NCBI RefSeq assembly: GCF_052076105.1
Contig: NZ_CP197245.1
Location: 4,836,001-4,900,000 of the forward strand
From: Tardiphaga sp052076105
Lineage (GTDB): Bacteria > Pseudomonadota > Alphaproteobacteria > Rhizobiales > Xanthobacteraceae
Length of the DNA: 64,000 nucleotides
Reading direction: 5' to 3'
Below are positions 57,164-64,000 of the stretch, in pieces. Below the pieces are notes generated by a model. It saw nothing but the letters and a program-made list of their open reading frames with translations. It searched no databases and was not told where the DNA came from. The position numbers were made by a program, and so were the translations under genes. How positions within the stretch are numbered: position 1 is the stretch's first letter; every line of letters begins with the position of its first letter.

Positions 57164-58032
57164 CCGACGCGCTCCGCGCGTGCGAACAGCCCGGTGGGTT
57201 TGAAGATCAGCACCATGATGATGATCAGGAAGCCCATGGCATCGCGATAGCCCGACGAGACGTAGCCGGCGCCGAGCTCTTCCGCCAACGCGAGAATGAA
57301 GCCCCCAATAACTGCCCCGGTGATGTTGCCGAGACCGCCGAGAATGACGATGGCAAAGGCCTTCACCGCAGCAAGATCACCCATCTGCGGGAACACGACA
57401 TAGACCGGGCCAAGCAAGGCACCGGCGGCTGCGGCAAGGCTCGAACCGATGGCGAAGGTGGATGTGTAGATCAGGCTGACATTGACGCCCATCAGTGCGG
57501 CCGTGTCGGAATCCTGGAAGGTCGCACGCATCGCCTTGCCGAGTTTCGTGAGATTGATCAGTGAGTAAGCCAGCACGATCAGCAGCGCCGCTGCGAACAG
57601 AACGAACAGGCGCAGCCACGACACCGACACGGGTCCGATCACCAGCGGCGCATCGGGAAACGGATTGTCGATGGATTTGGCGACACCGCCCCAGATCCAC
57701 AGCGCGCCAGACTGCATGGCGATCCAGGCGCCGATCATCACCAGCATGGTGGTGTCGATATCCGCGCCGCGCAGCGGCCGCAGCAGCGTGATCTCGATCA
57801 CGGCGCCCAGCAGCCAGCCGGCGACAATCGCTACCGGCAGCGCGAGAAAGAAATTCAGGCCGAGCTGATGCACGACGATGAACATCATATAGGCGCCGAA
57901 CGTGTACAGAATGCCGTGGGTGAAATTCACCACGTTCATGATGCCGAAGATCAGAGTCAGCCCGATGCCGAGCAGCGCATAGGTGCCGCCGAGCACGAGC
58001 ATGTTGACGACATGTTGCAGGAGCTGGTCCAC
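57160..58032 (-). CDS. livH: Branched-chain-amino-acid-type ABC transporter permease LivH
   Basis: 290 residues, GTG start at 58032 after GAGGAAA. Permease with LGGTYALLGIGLTLIFGIMN and the ILGGLGNITGAVIGGFIL coupling segment typical of LivH. Forms the translocation channel with LivM. A 125-bp palindromic repeat lies between it and the upstream binding-protein gene. Confidence 0.95.
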   Translation of the reverse strand: MDQLLQHVVNMLVLGGTYALLGIGLTLIFGIMNVVNFTHGILYTFGAYMMFIVVHQLGLNFFLALPVAIVAGWLLGAVIEITLLRPLRGADIDTTMLVMIGAWIAMQSGALWIWGGVAKSIDNPFPDAPLVIGPVSVSWLRLFVLFAAALLIVLAYSLINLTKLGKAMRATFQDSDTAALMGVNVSLIYTSTFAIGSSLAAAAGALLGPVYVVFPQMGDLAAVKAFAIVILGGLGNITGAVIGGFILALAEELGAGYVSSGYRDAMGFLIIIMVLIFKPTGLFARAERVG

Positions 58033-58062
58033 GAAATTTCCTCGATCTCAGTGAGTTGCTAA

Positions 58063-58187
58063 CCTCGCCCCGCTTGCGAGGAGAGGTCGCTCGGCGAAGC
58101 CGGGCGAGTGAGGGGGCTATCCACTTGCTCCGAGCTTGTGGATAGCCCCCTCACCCCAGCCCTCTCCCCGCAAGCGGGGAGAGGGAG
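58063..58187. repeat. Palindromic intergenic repeat inside the transport operon
   Basis: Begins CCTCGCCCCGCTTGCGAGGA and ends CTCTCCCCGC...GGGGAGAGGG, enclosing a strong inner inverted pair GGGGGCTATCCAC / GTGGATAGCCCCC. Related to the cluster at 16718-16894. It sits between the binding-protein stop and livH, so it would be transcribed and could form a stabilising hairpin. Confidence 0.85.
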
Positions 58188-58194
58188 AAGTGCC

Positions 58195-59349
58195 TCACAG
58201 ATCCTTCATCACGATCTTGCCGCCGGCGATCTCGACCAGATAGACGTTCGGGAAGCTCTGGCCGCTCTCCGAGCCGGCCGGGCCCGACTTCTTGAACACG
58301 ATGTCGCCATTCAGGCCCTTGACGTCGATCTTCCAGAGCGCGTCCTTGATCGCTGCGGGTTCGGCCTTGCCGGCCTTCTCGATGGCGGCCGCAATGGTGC
58401 GGATGCCGTCATAGCCACGGAAGCTCTCGGTGCAGCCGGCGAAGTCGAAGCCGCGCTTCTTCCACTCACCAATGAAGTAGGTCGTGGCTTCCGGGTTCGG
58501 CGTCTTTTCTGGCATCCACGGCAGGAACGTCGTCAGATGCATGGTGTCGTTCGCGGCGGCGCCGGCCTGCGCGATGATCTGATCCGGATTCTGCGAACCG
58601 CCGGTGGTGATGATCCGCTTCTTCAGACCGAGTGCCGCGGCCTGCTTGAAGATCAGCGTCAGCTGATCGACTGCAGCTGTGATGATCACGGTCTCGGAGT
58701 CCGTCGCCTTGATCTTGGCGAGCTGCGCGCTCATGTCCTGCGCCGACTGGTCCATGGTCTCGACCAGACCGATGGTGATGCCCTTCTCCTTCATCATCTT
58801 GCTGAAGTCCTCGGCGGTGCCGCGGCCCCAGTCGTTGTTGATCACGAGGAAATCGACCTTCTTCAGCGCCAGTTTGTCGACGATATTCTTGAAGGCTGCC
58901 GCTTCGACGAAGGACGGCGGCGAGATGCGGAACACGTAAGGATTACCCGACGTGGTGATCTTGCTGGCCGAGGAGGTCTCGACCACCATCGCGGTTTCGT
59001 ATTCGACCAGCTTCGGCATCACCGCGAGGGTGAGGCTGGACCCCCAGGCGCCCAGCATGACCGGCGTCTTGTCGCGGGTGATCAGCTTCTCGGCGACGGC
59101 AGCAGCCTCGGTCGGGTTGCTCTTGTTGTCTTCGATTACGAGCTCGATCTTCTTGCCGAGCAGGCCGCCCTTGGCATTGATCTCGTCGGCGGCGATCTTG
59201 GCACCATTAACGACATAGGTGCCCGACGCGGCAAAGGCGCCGGTCAAGGGCTCGTTGACGCCGATCTTGATGGTTTGCGCAGTGGCGGCGCTGCCCAGGA
59301 AAGCAATTGCCAGAGCGGCAGCCGAAGCTGCCTTGATGGTCCGTATCAT
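58195..59349 (-). CDS. ABC transporter substrate-binding protein (Peripla_BP_6)
   Basis: 384 residues, ATG at 59349 after GGAGG. Signal peptide RTIKAASAAALAIAFLGSAA then TAQTIKIGVNEPLTGAFAAS. The type-I binding fold follows: KIAADEINAKGGLLGKKIEL, KLITRDKTPVMLGAWGSSLT, FLVINNDWGRGTAEDFSKMM. It delivers substrate to the LivHM permease encoded downstream. In this setting the ligand may be the compound acted on by the adjacent molybdenum hydroxylase rather than an amino acid. Confidence 0.94.
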   Translation of the reverse strand: MIRTIKAASAAALAIAFLGSAATAQTIKIGVNEPLTGAFAASGTYVVNGAKIAADEINAKGGLLGKKIELVIEDNKSNPTEAAAVAEKLITRDKTPVMLGAWGSSLTLAVMPKLVEYETAMVVETSSASKITTSGNPYVFRISPPSFVEAAAFKNIVDKLALKKVDFLVINNDWGRGTAEDFSKMMKEKGITIGLVETMDQSAQDMSAQLAKIKATDSETVIITAAVDQLTLIFKQAAALGLKKRIITTGGSQNPDQIIAQAGAAANDTMHLTTFLPWMPEKTPNPEATTYFIGEWKKRGFDFAGCTESFRGYDGIRTIAAAIEKAGKAEPAAIKDALWKIDVKGLNGDIVFKKSGPAGSESGQSFPNVYLVEIAGGKIVMKDL

Positions 59350-59428
59350 ATGGTCCTCCAGTGTGACGCTGATGAAACTTGCGCAGTCCAAACCTCGCCG
59401 CTCGCATGTCCAAGCGAACGTCGATCTC

Positions 59429-60634
59429 TCACGCTGATCCTCCTCCGCGCCCGGTGAAACGGCGAACGACATCCATCGCGCGCTCACGCAGGAGACCGAA
59501 GATCAACGAAACACCATTCAGGTCAGCGGCCGCTGACGGCACCGACGTCGCATCGCCCGACAGGCGACGATCGAGATTGCCGGCGAATTCCGCCACCAGC
59601 CGCGCCGCGAGATCGCGCACCAGCCCGCTGCGACCGACCTGTGCCAGCACGCCTGTGAGGCTGTAGCCGATGGTCAACTCGACTTGCGTCGCTGCACCGT
59701 CATCGAGGGGGACCAGTCGGTAGCGGATTTCGCCCTGTGTCGTGGAGCGGCTGCGCTGATCGTTACCGACGCCGAGAATGCGGCCGGAAAGATTGGCTTC
59801 GTCGCGCTCGACGCGTGCAGCGCCATTGAAGTTCGCGGAGATGGGACCGATCTTGACACGGATCGCGCCTTCGACGCGCTCCGGCCTGGGCGTGCCGACC
59901 AATGTGGCGCCCGGCAGGCACGATGCGACGGCAGCGATGTCGCCGAACAATGCGAAGACTTTCGCCGGTGGATGCGCGACGGTGAACTGCTGATCGAGCG
60001 TGGTCGATGGTGTAAAATCGGGAATATCGAGTGGAGCGACAACTTCCGACGGAGCATGTGCGGCAGACTTCATCACCGCAAGCTTTTGCGAACTGACGCA
60101 GGCCTTGTGACCCGACCCGGCAGGCCCAAGCACCTTGCGGCCGCCATCCGGCTCCGGCGCGATATCGCGTGCACGGCGTTCGGTAATCACCGACTGCACG
60201 GCCCGCACAATGCCGACATAGCCGGTGCAACGACAGAGATTACCTGACATGCCGATGCGGATCTGCTTCTCGTCGGCATCCGGCAGGCGCTTCACCAGAT
60301 CGCGGGCCGAGACCAGCATGCCCGGCGTGCAGTAGCCGCACTGCAAGGCATGTTCGCGCGTAAAGGCGGCGCGTAACTCGCCAGCAATCTCGTCGTCATC
60401 GAGGCCCTCGATGGTGGTGACATCAGCGCCATCGCAGGCCACTGCATAGGTAATGCAGGAGCGCGTCGGCACGCCGTCGACCAGGATCGTGCAGGCGCCG
60501 CAGACGCCATGTTCGCAGCCAAGATGCGTGCCGGTGAGATCCAGCGTATCGCGCATCATGTCGGCAAGGCTGGTGCGGGGCTCGACCGCCTTCTGGACCA
60601 ACCGCTTGTTGACGGTGAGCTCTACCGAATTCAT
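59429..60634 (-). CDS. Fusion of molybdenum-hydroxylase [2Fe-2S] subunit and CoxG-like SRPBCC domain
   Basis: 401 residues. Residues 1-155 are a CoxS-type iron-sulfur subunit: plant-type cluster GCEHGVCGACTILVDG and second cluster QCGYCTPGM ... GNLCRCTGYVGIV. A linker (about 155-215) leads to a CoxG-like SRPBCC domain (FTVAHPPAKVFALFGDIAAV, ASCLPGATLV, GAIRVKIGPISANFNGAARV). CoxG usually is a separate maturation or membrane-anchoring protein of CO dehydrogenase-like enzymes. The start overlaps the stop of the FAD-subunit gene (ATGA). Confidence 0.93.
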   Translation of the reverse strand: MNSVELTVNKRLVQKAVEPRTSLADMMRDTLDLTGTHLGCEHGVCGACTILVDGVPTRSCITYAVACDGADVTTIEGLDDDEIAGELRAAFTREHALQCGYCTPGMLVSARDLVKRLPDADEKQIRIGMSGNLCRCTGYVGIVRAVQSVITERRARDIAPEPDGGRKVLGPAGSGHKACVSSQKLAVMKSAAHAPSEVVAPLDIPDFTPSTTLDQQFTVAHPPAKVFALFGDIAAVASCLPGATLVGTPRPERVEGAIRVKIGPISANFNGAARVERDEANLSGRILGVGNDQRSRSTTQGEIRYRLVPLDDGAATQVELTIGYSLTGVLAQVGRSGLVRDLAARLVAEFAGNLDRRLSGDATSVPSAAADLNGVSLIFGLLRERAMDVVRRFTGRGGGSA

Positions 60635-61467
60635 GCCGCAGTCTCCGCAACGGCGCGGCGCAGCACCGTGACATGGATGTGCCGGTCGGCAGCGTCGCTC
60701 ATGCCGGCTTTCGACAGCAGACTATCGGCGACCCGCGCATCGAATTTTGTCCTGAAATCACTGGTGATACGGCCACCGAACAACTCCTCGGCATTCTCGA
60801 CGATGATGGGCGCGGCCTCGACTGCGCCGATCACCACGCGTGCCTTGCCGGCCTCGGGGTCGATCAGCACCGCGCCGATGGCATGGGCGAACTCACCGGT
60901 CTTGCGGCAGCTCTTCACATAGCCCCAGCGCGCCGACGCAGACATCACTGGCACGCGAACAGCTTCCAGTATTTCGCCGGGCTGCAGCACGCTTTCCAGC
61001 GCACCCAGCATGAAATCCTTCATCGCGACACGGCGCGCGCCCTTGGCGCTGCGCAGCGACAGCGTCGCGCCGAGCGCCGCAAAGGTAGACACCCAGTCTG
61101 CGGACGGATCGGCATGGCTGAGCGAACCACCGACGGTGCCGCGATTGCGCACCGCACGATAGGCGATGGCGGATGCGACACGCTGCATCGCGCCGCGGGT
61201 GACGTCGGGAATGCGGCCATCCTCGATATCCGCATGGGTCACGCAAGCGCCGATCACCAGTTCGTCGCCGGAGACTTCCACATGCTTCAGCTCGGCGAGA
61301 CCCGTTATGTCGACGATCGTATCGGGCGCGACCAGACGCAGATTCAGCATCGGCCCGAGCGACTGGCCGCCGGCGATGATCTTCACCACGCCTTCGGTTC
61401 CGGCCATCACGGCAAGAGCCGAGGCGATGTCGCGCGGACGCTCATAGGCGAAGGGTGCCGGCTTCAT
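60631..61467 (-). CDS. Molybdenum-hydroxylase FAD-binding subunit (CoxM-like)
   Basis: 278 residues. FAD site motifs of the CO dehydrogenase/xanthine dehydrogenase medium subunit: KIIAGGQSLGPMLNLRL and RNRGTVGGSLSHADPSADW (the TIGG-like motif). It passes electrons from the iron-sulfur subunit to its acceptor. ATGA overlaps with both neighbours show tight translational coupling. Confidence 0.94.
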   Translation of the reverse strand: MKPAPFAYERPRDIASALAVMAGTEGVVKIIAGGQSLGPMLNLRLVAPDTIVDITGLAELKHVEVSGDELVIGACVTHADIEDGRIPDVTRGAMQRVASAIAYRAVRNRGTVGGSLSHADPSADWVSTFAALGATLSLRSAKGARRVAMKDFMLGALESVLQPGEILEAVRVPVMSASARWGYVKSCRKTGEFAHAIGAVLIDPEAGKARVVIGAVEAAPIIVENAEELFGGRITSDFRTKFDARVADSLLSKAGMSDAADRHIHVTVLRRAVAETAA

Positions 61468-63845
61468 GCGGCCGTCCTCTTCGCATCGCGTGCGGCCAGA
61501 ATGCCTTCGAGCACGCGGCGCGGCGTGATCGGCGACTGCAACATCTCGACGCCGAGGCCGCGCAGCGCATCGTTCACCGCATTGCCGATCGCAGCAGGCG
61601 GCGCAATCGCCCCGCCCTCGCCGATGCCCTTGACGCCGAACTTGGTGTAAGGCGACGGTGTTTCCATGTGATCAAGCCACGGCGCCGGCACTTCCGTCGG
61701 GCCCGGCAGCAGATAATCGGCGAGCGTAGTGTTGAGCGGCTGACCCGCGCGATCGAACGGCATTTCTTCATAGAGCGCGGTGCCGATGCCTTGCGCGAGA
61801 CCACCATAGATCTGGCCGTCGACAATCATCGGATTGACCAACACGCCGCCGTCTTCGACGATCACGTAATCGAGAATTTCCACATCGCCGAGATCGGGAT
61901 CGACTGCGACGGTCACCGCATGGGCGGCATAGCTGAACGTGCCGCTGTCGCGCTGCGGCTTATAACCGGAGGTCGCTTCAAGCCCGCCGGGATCGACATC
62001 ACCCGGCAGATCCTGCGGCCGGCGATACCAGGTGTGGGCGATTTCCTTCAGCGTTACGCTGCCATTCGGCCCGCGGATTTCGCCGTCGACCAGCACCACG
62101 TTGGCTTCATCGACCTGCAGCAGCTTGGCGCCGATCTTCTTGGCGCGTTCGCCGAGTTCGTGACAGGCCGTGGCGACAGCGCCTCCGGCCATGACCATGC
62201 AGCGCGAACCCCAGGTACCCGTGGAATAGGGCGTCATCGCCGTATCGCCATGGACGACACGAATCTTGCCGACATCGACACCGAGCAGCTCGAACGCGAC
62301 CTGCGACAGCGTGGTCTCAAGGCCCTGGCCGTGCGAATGCACACCCACTTTCAGTTCAAGGCCTCCATCCGGTGTCAGCCTAGCACTCGCCTGTTCATGG
62401 CCCGGCACCATGGGAATGCCCCAGCCCGAATAGACCGAGGTGCCGTGCGCTGCCTGTTCGCAATAGATCGACAGGCCGACCCCGATCAGCCGGCCGTCAT
62501 TCTCACCCTTGCGCTGGCGCGCACGGATGCCATCGATATCGATCTGCGCGACCGCGCGACGCAAGGCTTCGGGATAGTCACCACTGTCGAAATGCTTCTT
62601 GGTGATGTTGTCGAACGGCATCTGCTCCGGCCGCACCAGATTGCGCAGCCGGACGTCACCGGGCTCAAGCCCCGCTTCGGCGGCAACGAGATCGAGCATC
62701 AGCTCCAGCGCAAAACACACGCCGGTGCGCGCAACACCGCGATAGGGCAGGATCGGACATTTGTTGGTGGCCACCGAATAGGTGCGGCAGCGATAGGCCG
62801 GCATCTGATAGGGCCCTGGCAGGATGCTAACGACCTGCGCCGCTTCGAGGCACGCCGAGAACGGATAGGACGAATAGGCACCGGAATCGACCGTGGCTTC
62901 GCAATCGATGCCGCGCAGCGTGCCGTCGCGATCGGCATAGACGGTGATCTTGTAATGATGCTCGCGGCAGTTCGAGCTCGCGACGAGATGTTCGCGGCGA
63001 TCCTCGATCCAGCGCACCGGGAAGCCGCGCTTCATGGTGAGCCATGACAGGCAGACTTCTTCCGGCAGCAAAATGCCCTTGTGGCCGAAGCCACCACCGA
63101 CATCCGGCGAGACGATCCTGATCTGTCCTTGATCCATCTCAAGGCAGTCGGACAGCCCGTTACGCACAATGTGCGGCATCTGACTGCCCGTATAGAGCGT
63201 GAGCTGATCGAGACGATGATCGAACGTGGCGATGACACCCCGACCTTCCAACGGCGACATGCATTGCCGCGCGGTCGAGATTTCGCGCGTTACCTTGATC
63301 GGCGCGTCGAGGGCTTTGCTGATATCGAGCTCGAAAAAGCTTTCGAGAAAGACATTGTCGCCCCAGTGCTCGTGCACCAAAGGCGCGCCGGGTTCGCGCG
63401 CCTTGAGCATGTCATAGACGGCGGGCAGCTCTTCGAGATCGAGCGTGACGGAGGCCGCGATATCCTCGGCCTCGGCGCGCGTGGGCGCGACACACATGGC
63501 GACGAGTTCGCCGACCTGACGGATTTTGTCGGTGGCCAGAATGGGTTGATCGGACGGCTTGAAGCCGGCCAATCCTGTGATCGCACGGATCGGCTTGATG
63601 CCGACAAGATCGGCGGACGTGAACACCACGTCACGATAGCGCTCAGGAATATGGATCGCCCGGATTCGTGCATGCGCCAGCGGACTGCGGACGAAAGCGA
63701 CGTCCTGCAATCCCGCCAGCCTGATATCGCCGACGAATTGTCCACGCCCGCGCATGAGGCGATCGTCCTCCTTGCGCGGCACGCGCGCGCCAACGCCCTG
63801 CTTTGAAGCAGGCGCGGCAGGCGAGATATCCCGCTCATTGCGCAT
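61464..63845 (-). CDS. Molybdenum-hydroxylase large subunit (xanthine dehydrogenase/CoxL family)
   Basis: 793 residues from the ATG at 63845 (GGGAG upstream). Catalytic subunit holding the molybdopterin-cytosine-dinucleotide cofactor. GGGFGHKGILLPEE and the late GIGEGGAIAPPAAIGNA, with the catalytic Glu, are conserved. The loop that in CO dehydrogenases reads AYRGAGR or AYxCSFR is PYRGVAR here, so it is not a form I CO dehydrogenase; a hydroxylase of organic substrates is more likely. Substrate cannot be read from the sequence. Confidence 0.94.
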   Translation of the reverse strand: MRNERDISPAAPASKQGVGARVPRKEDDRLMRGRGQFVGDIRLAGLQDVAFVRSPLAHARIRAIHIPERYRDVVFTSADLVGIKPIRAITGLAGFKPSDQPILATDKIRQVGELVAMCVAPTRAEAEDIAASVTLDLEELPAVYDMLKAREPGAPLVHEHWGDNVFLESFFELDISKALDAPIKVTREISTARQCMSPLEGRGVIATFDHRLDQLTLYTGSQMPHIVRNGLSDCLEMDQGQIRIVSPDVGGGFGHKGILLPEEVCLSWLTMKRGFPVRWIEDRREHLVASSNCREHHYKITVYADRDGTLRGIDCEATVDSGAYSSYPFSACLEAAQVVSILPGPYQMPAYRCRTYSVATNKCPILPYRGVARTGVCFALELMLDLVAAEAGLEPGDVRLRNLVRPEQMPFDNITKKHFDSGDYPEALRRAVAQIDIDGIRARQRKGENDGRLIGVGLSIYCEQAAHGTSVYSGWGIPMVPGHEQASARLTPDGGLELKVGVHSHGQGLETTLSQVAFELLGVDVGKIRVVHGDTAMTPYSTGTWGSRCMVMAGGAVATACHELGERAKKIGAKLLQVDEANVVLVDGEIRGPNGSVTLKEIAHTWYRRPQDLPGDVDPGGLEATSGYKPQRDSGTFSYAAHAVTVAVDPDLGDVEILDYVIVEDGGVLVNPMIVDGQIYGGLAQGIGTALYEEMPFDRAGQPLNTTLADYLLPGPTEVPAPWLDHMETPSPYTKFGVKGIGEGGAIAPPAAIGNAVNDALRGLGVEMLQSPITPRRVLEGILAARDAKRTAA

Positions 63846-63884
63846 CGACGGACTCCCGGCGTCTTCCGTATGGGCTTGCAAACC

Positions 63885-64000
63885 TCAGGCCGCGACGGCC
63901 TGAGGCAGGATCGGAGCGACGGCGTCGTGACGAATGCCGGCGCGCAGGCAGAAGGCCGGCTGCAGCAGGCCGTCCGACACCGTCTTGGTATCCTCGTTGT
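63885..64000 (-). CDS. Partial gene at the window edge, C-terminal 37 residues only
   Basis: The minus strand is open from base 64000 to a TGA at 63887-63885. It encodes NEDTKTVSDGLLQPAFCLRA followed by GIRHDAVAPILPQAVAA. The gap to the large-subunit start is 39 bp, so it is probably the preceding gene of the same operon. The fragment is too short to name. A CCTCAGGCC/GGCCTGAGG hairpin spans its stop codon. Confidence 0.6.
   Translation of the reverse strand, partial: NEDTKTVSDGLLQPAFCLRAGIRHDAVAPILPQAVAA

Noticed and set aside
61464..63845. Aerobic CO dehydrogenase (coxL)
   Set aside because: The active-site loop is PYRGVAR and lacks the AYxCSFR signature of true CO dehydrogenase; named only to family level.

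Overview
The window looks like a chromosomal segment of an alphaproteobacterium of the Bradyrhizobium/Rhodopseudomonas/Afipia/Tardiphaga group (Nitrobacteraceae). The basis is high G+C, a Porin_2-type outer-membrane porin, the aerobic cobaltochelatase pair CobS/CobT, an NAD-dependent molybdenum formate dehydrogenase (fds), a helicase-S4-ferredoxin-CarD block, and many copies of palindromic intergenic repeats of the kind common in this family. Genus-level placement is inference. I see no tRNA, rRNA, CRISPR array or transposase.

Layout: 1-1200 is the end of a periplasmic amino-acid-type ABC binding protein. 1397-3750 holds a secreted nuclease-like protein and an M48 lipoprotein protease. 3834-9412 (minus) is carD, fdxA, an S4 RNA-binding protein and a large Suv3-like helicase. 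10848-9955 is a DUF3108 envelope protein and 11280-11585 is rpmB. 11761-15082 is a visibly A+T-richer two-gene islet, an AAA ATPase plus a subtilisin-like protease, which I read as an IetAS-type toxin-antitoxin/anti-phage module. It is the most interesting accessory element here.

15476-24606 holds a PepSY-like exported protein, a HAD hydrolase, an AraC regulator divergent from an unusual SDR protein, two membrane-bound cyclic-di-GMP enzymes (GGDEF and GGDEF-EAL) and a Tat-exported phytase-like esterase. 24658-27991 (minus) is cobS, a GNAT acetyltransferase and cobT. 28305-37131 holds DedA, accA, a GlxA-type regulator divergent from an SDR, a parvulin-type isomerase divergent from secA, and an MgtC-like protein. 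37164-40037 has an L,D-transpeptidase lipoprotein, a J-domain protein and a BolA protein.

40205-46221 (minus) is the complete formate dehydrogenase operon fdsG-fdsB-fdsA-fdhD-fdsD, with a LysR regulator just upstream on the same strand. Formate oxidation there would feed electrons to NAD+. 47575-51976 carries a small conserved-looking protein, a TPR/O-GlcNAc-transferase-like protein and a porin.

52325-64000 is a catabolic cluster. A MarR regulator faces a minus-strand gene train made of a partial gene, a three-part molybdenum hydroxylase (large subunit, FAD subunit, and an iron-sulfur subunit fused to a CoxG-like domain), a Liv-type ABC importer with its binding protein, a Rieske ferredoxin and an alpha/beta-hydrolase-fold protein that has lost its nucleophile. 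Together they look like uptake and initial hydroxylation of an organic, possibly heterocyclic or aromatic, compound; the substrate is not evident.
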